Positions 60,883-64,000 of a stretch of 64,000 bases of DNA are shown here, piece after piece. Made by a program: the position numbers and the translations under genes. Below the pieces are notes generated by a model. The model saw nothing but the letters and a program-made list of their open reading frames with translations. It did not search any database and was not told the origin of the DNA. The DNA is taken from assembly GCA_965249205.1 (NCBI GenBank), contig CBDFLL010000001.1:1-64000 (forward strand). The letters run 5' to 3'. Numbering within the stretch: position 1 is the first letter of the stretch; every line of letters begins with the position of its first letter. This DNA is from JAQBVV01 sp965249205 (GTDB taxonomy: Bacteria; Acidobacteriota; Vicinamibacteria; Vicinamibacterales; UBA2999).

Positions 60883-62925
60883 CTAAATTTTCGACATCCG
60901 GTTCGAGATCAACGTATCCGCCCCCAGCAACACGATGCCGAGGCACAGCAGGTACCACCACAACCGCTGTGACCGCTCTTGTGCCTCTGGCGGCGGCGGC
61001 AGAGCCGCGGCGCTGGATCGGGCGTCGCCACCCACACCGGTTGTCGCCGCGGCGACGATATCCTGCGGATCCATGGCCGTGAGATCGGATTCCGCCGAAT
61101 CGACGTTGCTGGCCACGACGGCGGTCACGCTTTCACTCGTCCCGGTACGGAGTTCGTAGAACCCGCCCTCGGTCAGCTCCAGAACATCCGACCCCTCCTC
61201 GTCGAGGGGCACTTGGCGTCCAGATGGCGTCAGCACGGCCGCGCCCCCCAGCGGGAGCGTCGGCTCCCCAAACGACGCGTCAAGTACCTGGCCAACCATC
61301 CACCAGGGTAGCGGTTCGGCATAGGCCGACAGGTGGCGCGCCGCTCGGTGAATGAACGGAAGAAACACGGGCTTCAGCGGCAGGTCGCTCCATGACAGGT
61401 CAAGCGTGGACGTCCACAGAAGCACGCGACCCGTACCCAGTTGCCGTTCGATCAACGCTGGCGCGCCCGCATCGAACCGCGCCAGAACCTGCGCGGATGC
61501 CTCGGGGTCAACCGCGCGATAGCCGTAAATCCGCGCGGCGGAAAAGTCGCCACTCCGGGGCGCACGGAACGGTTCGAATACTGTGTGGCCATACTCGAGC
61601 GCACCGATCCGCGCAGCCTCGCCGCTCGTGCGATCCACCCGCTGCTGGAGTACCGCTGGAAGAATGTCGACATCCTGGGGCCACGCCGCTCGCGGACCGA
61701 GGGCCACGAGCAGACCACCACCTGCGTCGACAAAGCGCGCCAGCCTCCGAGCGAGCGCGGCGGGAACGGCGATGTCGTTGAGCACGACCACCGACGCCTG
61801 GCGCAGGTCCTCGTCCGAGAGACCATCCGGCTGCCGCACAGTTGTCTCGAAACGCGGCGTGTCGCCGATGGCCAGCGCGCGCGTCAGATACAACGCGGCG
61901 CTCCCAGTGCCGCCACGATCGACAACCACCACCCGCACGGGCTGCGCTGGCGACAGCACGAAGTGGAAGACGTTATCCGCGTCGAGCGCGTCCTGACTCG
62001 CCCGCACGCTGCCGCGCATGAAAGGCCCTGCGATCGTGACCGGCGCGAACGTCACGGACACCGAACCATCCGCGTTGACGTCGAGATCTTCCGTCTGCAC
62101 CGAGCGTCCGTCGATCTCGAGGGCCAGCTGTCCACCCACGAACGGATCGGTGCCGCGATTGACGACGACCGCGCTGACCGCCACACGCTCCTGGTTGGAA
62201 AAGGTGGAGCGGGCAAGCGAGACGCCACTCACAGCCACGTTTGGCGCCTCGGCGCCGCCGGCGATCAGCACCGGGGTCACCGTCGACCCGTCCGGCAGAC
62301 TCGCGCCTTCCTCTCCGCGCCACCCGCCGCGCTGAAAGTCGCTGATGAGAATCACCTCGCGACGAGGCAACGCGGAGTCAGCCAGAATGCCGCCCGCCAC
62401 TTTGAGTGCCGGCGCGAACCGGGTTGCACCGGAGGTCGGCGCCGCGACTGCTACGGCCGCCTGCAGTCGCTCACGCTCGCCGGCCGCCATCGAACGCAGC
62501 GCGATCTCCGCGCTGGACGAGAACAGCACCACCGAACCGCGGTCCACCGGCCCAAGGCCGTCAATGGCCTCGGAGGCCGCAGCCTGCGCGCGTTCCCATC
62601 GATCCGCGTATCCGAGGCTGTAGCTCTGATCGAGCAGGATCACAACTTCTCTCGCGCCGCCCCCGGCGGCAGCCCCCAGATCCTGTCCTTCGAAAAACGG
62701 GCGCGCGAACGCCAGGACGATCAGTGCCAGCGCCGTAAGGCGGATCAGGAGAAGGAGCCAGTTGTGGACCCTTCGGCGCTGGATCGACTTGTACGGCACG
62801 CGCTGCACAAACATCAGCGAAGGAAACCGGATGACCTGCTTCTTCTCCCGCTGGATCAGGTGGATCAGCACCGGAATCGCCAGAGCGGCGAGCGCGACGA
62901 AGAAGAGCGGGGCTAAGAATGACAT
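60883..62925 (-). CDS. BatA-like membrane protein with VWA-type domain
   Basis: This 680-residue protein begins MSFLAPLFFVALAALAIPV, the BatA aerotolerance-type N-terminal motif, with a second helix LLLLIRLTALALIVLAFARP. A von Willebrand A domain follows with the metal site DQSYS in VVILLDQSYSLGY and DRGSVVLFSS. Beta-rich modules and a glutamine-amidotransferase-like segment precede a final C-terminal helix (LWWYLLCLGIVLLGADTLI). It acts in the cell envelope. A 132-base gap separates it from DUF4175. Confidence 0.84.
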   Translation of the reverse strand: MSFLAPLFFVALAALAIPVLIHLIQREKKQVIRFPSLMFVQRVPYKSIQRRRVHNWLLLLIRLTALALIVLAFARPFFEGQDLGAAAGGGAREVVILLDQSYSLGYADRWERAQAAASEAIDGLGPVDRGSVVLFSSSAEIALRSMAAGERERLQAAVAVAAPTSGATRFAPALKVAGGILADSALPRREVILISDFQRGGWRGEEGASLPDGSTVTPVLIAGGAEAPNVAVSGVSLARSTFSNQERVAVSAVVVNRGTDPFVGGQLALEIDGRSVQTEDLDVNADGSVSVTFAPVTIAGPFMRGSVRASQDALDADNVFHFVLSPAQPVRVVVVDRGGTGSAALYLTRALAIGDTPRFETTVRQPDGLSDEDLRQASVVVLNDIAVPAALARRLARFVDAGGGLLVALGPRAAWPQDVDILPAVLQQRVDRTSGEAARIGALEYGHTVFEPFRAPRSGDFSAARIYGYRAVDPEASAQVLARFDAGAPALIERQLGTGRVLLWTSTLDLSWSDLPLKPVFLPFIHRAARHLSAYAEPLPWWMVGQVLDASFGEPTLPLGGAAVLTPSGRQVPLDEEGSDVLELTEGGFYELRTGTSESVTAVVASNVDSAESDLTAMDPQDIVAAATTGVGGDARSSAAALPPPPEAQERSQRLWWYLLCLGIVLLGADTLISNRMSKI

Positions 62926-62973
62926 GCGTCCTGTCTACCGAGGTTCAATGAGGTTCAATGACGTATTCCCTGA

Positions 62974-63903
62974 CTACCGTTGTCGCGTCCGCTTCGCACG
63001 TCCGGCCAGATACTTGTACAGTGCGTGATCGAGCGGCTGCGACGTGTTCAGCAACGTGTAGTCCACGCGTACTTCCGAAAAACGCCGCTGCAGGGCATCC
63101 ACGTGCGCATTGACCAGTGACACGTATTCCTTGCGCATCGCATCAGGCACGACCGGCATTTGATCCCCGCTCTCAAGGTCTTCAAACGCCTGCGCATCCG
63201 AGAATCCAAAGTCCAGCTCCGCGGGATCAAGCACGTGAAAGACGACGAGGTCGTTGCCACGGAAGCGCAGCGGGGTCACGGCATCCACAATCTCCTCCGG
63301 GTCCTCATAAAAGTCCGAGATCACGACCAACACACCCCGCCGGCCGAAGTGTTCTGCCACCTTGTGAAGCGGCTCGCGCATCCTGCCGCCCGGGCGACCC
63401 GCCTTGAGACGTTCCAGCACGTGAAGCACCGTGTCCATGTGCTTGGCCGACGGCGGCACGTGCTCGACGACCTCGCTATCAAAGGCCACGAATCCGACGC
63501 GGTCGCGCTGGTGATGAACGAGATTCGTCAGGCAGGCTGTCAGTATCCGCGCGTAGTCCAGTTTCGTGATGCCGCGGCTGCCGTAGTCCATCGACTTCGA
63601 CACGTCGAGCAACACCGTGAAATTCATATTCGTCTCGGCTTCGTACTCCTTGATGTAGTACCGGTCGGTTCTCGCCCAGACGCGCCAGTCCATGCGACGG
63701 ATATCGTCGCCGGGCACGTAGCCCCGATGCTCAGCGAAATCGACCGACGCCCCGAAGTACGGCGCCTTGTGCAGGCCGTTGATGAAGCCATCGCACACCG
63801 CTCGCGACACGAGTTCCAGATTTCCGATGCGCGCGAGCACAACGGGATCCATGAAGCGCGCACCGGGGACAGCGGCCGGCGTGCGGGCGCCCAGTAGACT
63901 CAT
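62974..63903 (-). CDS. DUF58 domain protein
   Basis: This 309-residue cytosolic protein has RGYVPGDDIRRMDWRVWART, the DUF58 signature, then a VWA-like fold with MIDAS residues DVSKS (FTVLLDVSKSMDYG). DRVGFVAFDSEVVEHVPPS and LVVISDFYEDPEEI follow. ATG 63903 is used; ATG 63852 (MDPVVLARIGNLELV) is an equally plausible start. DUF58 proteins work with MoxR AAA+ ATPases as chaperone-like modules. The partner gene lies just upstream. Confidence 0.88.
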   Translation of the reverse strand: MSLLGARTPAAVPGARFMDPVVLARIGNLELVSRAVCDGFINGLHKAPYFGASVDFAEHRGYVPGDDIRRMDWRVWARTDRYYIKEYEAETNMNFTVLLDVSKSMDYGSRGITKLDYARILTACLTNLVHHQRDRVGFVAFDSEVVEHVPPSAKHMDTVLHVLERLKAGRPGGRMREPLHKVAEHFGRRGVLVVISDFYEDPEEIVDAVTPLRFRGNDLVVFHVLDPAELDFGFSDAQAFEDLESGDQMPVVPDAMRKEYVSLVNAHVDALQRRFSEVRVDYTLLNTSQPLDHALYKYLAGRAKRTRQR

Positions 63904-63917
63904 TGTTCTGTCGCCCC

Positions 63918-64000
63918 CTACATGCCTGAACGCGGCAGCGGCACCGCCTCAAGCAACCGGTCCACGAGAATGTCGGTCGTGATGCCCTCCGACTGCGCGT
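63918..64000 (-). CDS. MoxR-family AAA+ ATPase, C-terminal end (partial)
   Basis: The minus strand from the window edge encodes AQSEGITTDILVDRLLEAV and a few more residues, ending at a TAG (63918-63920). This matches the usual end of MoxR ATPases (GITTD..LD.LLEAVPVP). The rest lies outside the window. MoxR followed by DUF58 and BatA is the standard gene order. Confidence 0.78.
   Translation of the reverse strand, partial: AQSEGITTDILVDRLLEAVPLPRSGM

Noticed and set aside
61441..62916. 491-codon + strand frame opposite the BatA-like gene
   Set aside because: Arg/His-rich composition typical of antisense GC-rich frames; the minus frame has VWA and membrane motifs.
1..64000. CRISPR array, rRNA operon, prophage or replication origin
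   Set aside because: No regularly spaced direct repeats, rRNA signatures, phage structural genes or DnaA-box clusters were seen.

Overview
The window is one contiguous stretch of GC-rich bacterial chromosome. Gene content suggests an Acidobacteriota genome, probably of the Vicinamibacteria type. The evidence is a Wza/WbaP-type exopolysaccharide locus with heptose genes, the tig-clpP-clpX-lon-engB-rho block, an MrfAB repair pair, and a MoxR-DUF58-BatA-DUF4175-DUF4159 operon. This placement is inference from gene families and was not tested by phylogeny.

Positions 1-26530 hold a surface polysaccharide locus, all on the + strand with many 1-4 base stop/start overlaps. It encodes an export module (beta-barrel, Wza-like exporter, WbaP-like initiating transferase). 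It also encodes a GDP-D-glycero-D-manno-heptose supply set (two GmhA-like isomerases, HddA-like kinase, GmhB-like phosphatase, HddC-like nucleotidyltransferase). Sugar-modifying enzymes follow: epimerases, an SDR fused to a nucleotide-sugar dehydrogenase domain, a second SDR, a Gfo/Idh oxidoreductase, a phytanoyl-CoA-type dioxygenase and a DegT aminotransferase. Three glycosyltransferases, two methyltransferases, an SGNH hydrolase and an O-antigen-ligase-like protein complete it. The locus carries several lesions: an in-frame TGA in the beta-barrel gene, a frameshift with a small deletion in a transaldolase-like gene, a polymerase 5' end joined to a glycosyltransferase 3' end, and a G7-tract frameshift in the aminotransferase. 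A 203-bp MITE-like element supplies the stop codon of the FkbM gene.

Positions 26531-32240 form an accessory island next to tRNA-Leu(UAG). It contains an IS5-family element, an orphan Dam-type methylase and what looks like the wreck of a lasso-peptide cluster. That wreck consists of a truncated ABC exporter, a truncated HPr-kinase-like gene in the opposite orientation, a frame-disrupted precursor with a YxxPxLxxxG leader motif, and an intact NTP_transf_5 nucleotidyltransferase gene.

Positions 32325-42160 carry trigger factor, ClpP, ClpX, Lon, EngB and Rho on the + strand, a convergent GT2 glycosyltransferase, ribosomal protein L31 with an extended -10 promoter, and a methyltransferase. A second, apparently identical IS5-family copy in the same orientation (42165-43459) follows, so about 14.2 kb including essential genes lies between direct repeats.

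Positions 43535-55600 hold mrfB-mrfA (minus), an APC permease, an SDR, pntAA-pntAB-pntB, a cystathionine beta-synthase-like enzyme and an RhlE-like helicase. Positions 55636-64000 (minus) hold the two-DUF4159, DUF4175, BatA-like, DUF58 and MoxR operon. No CRISPR array or rRNA was seen. No gene-free stretch exceeds 300 bases.
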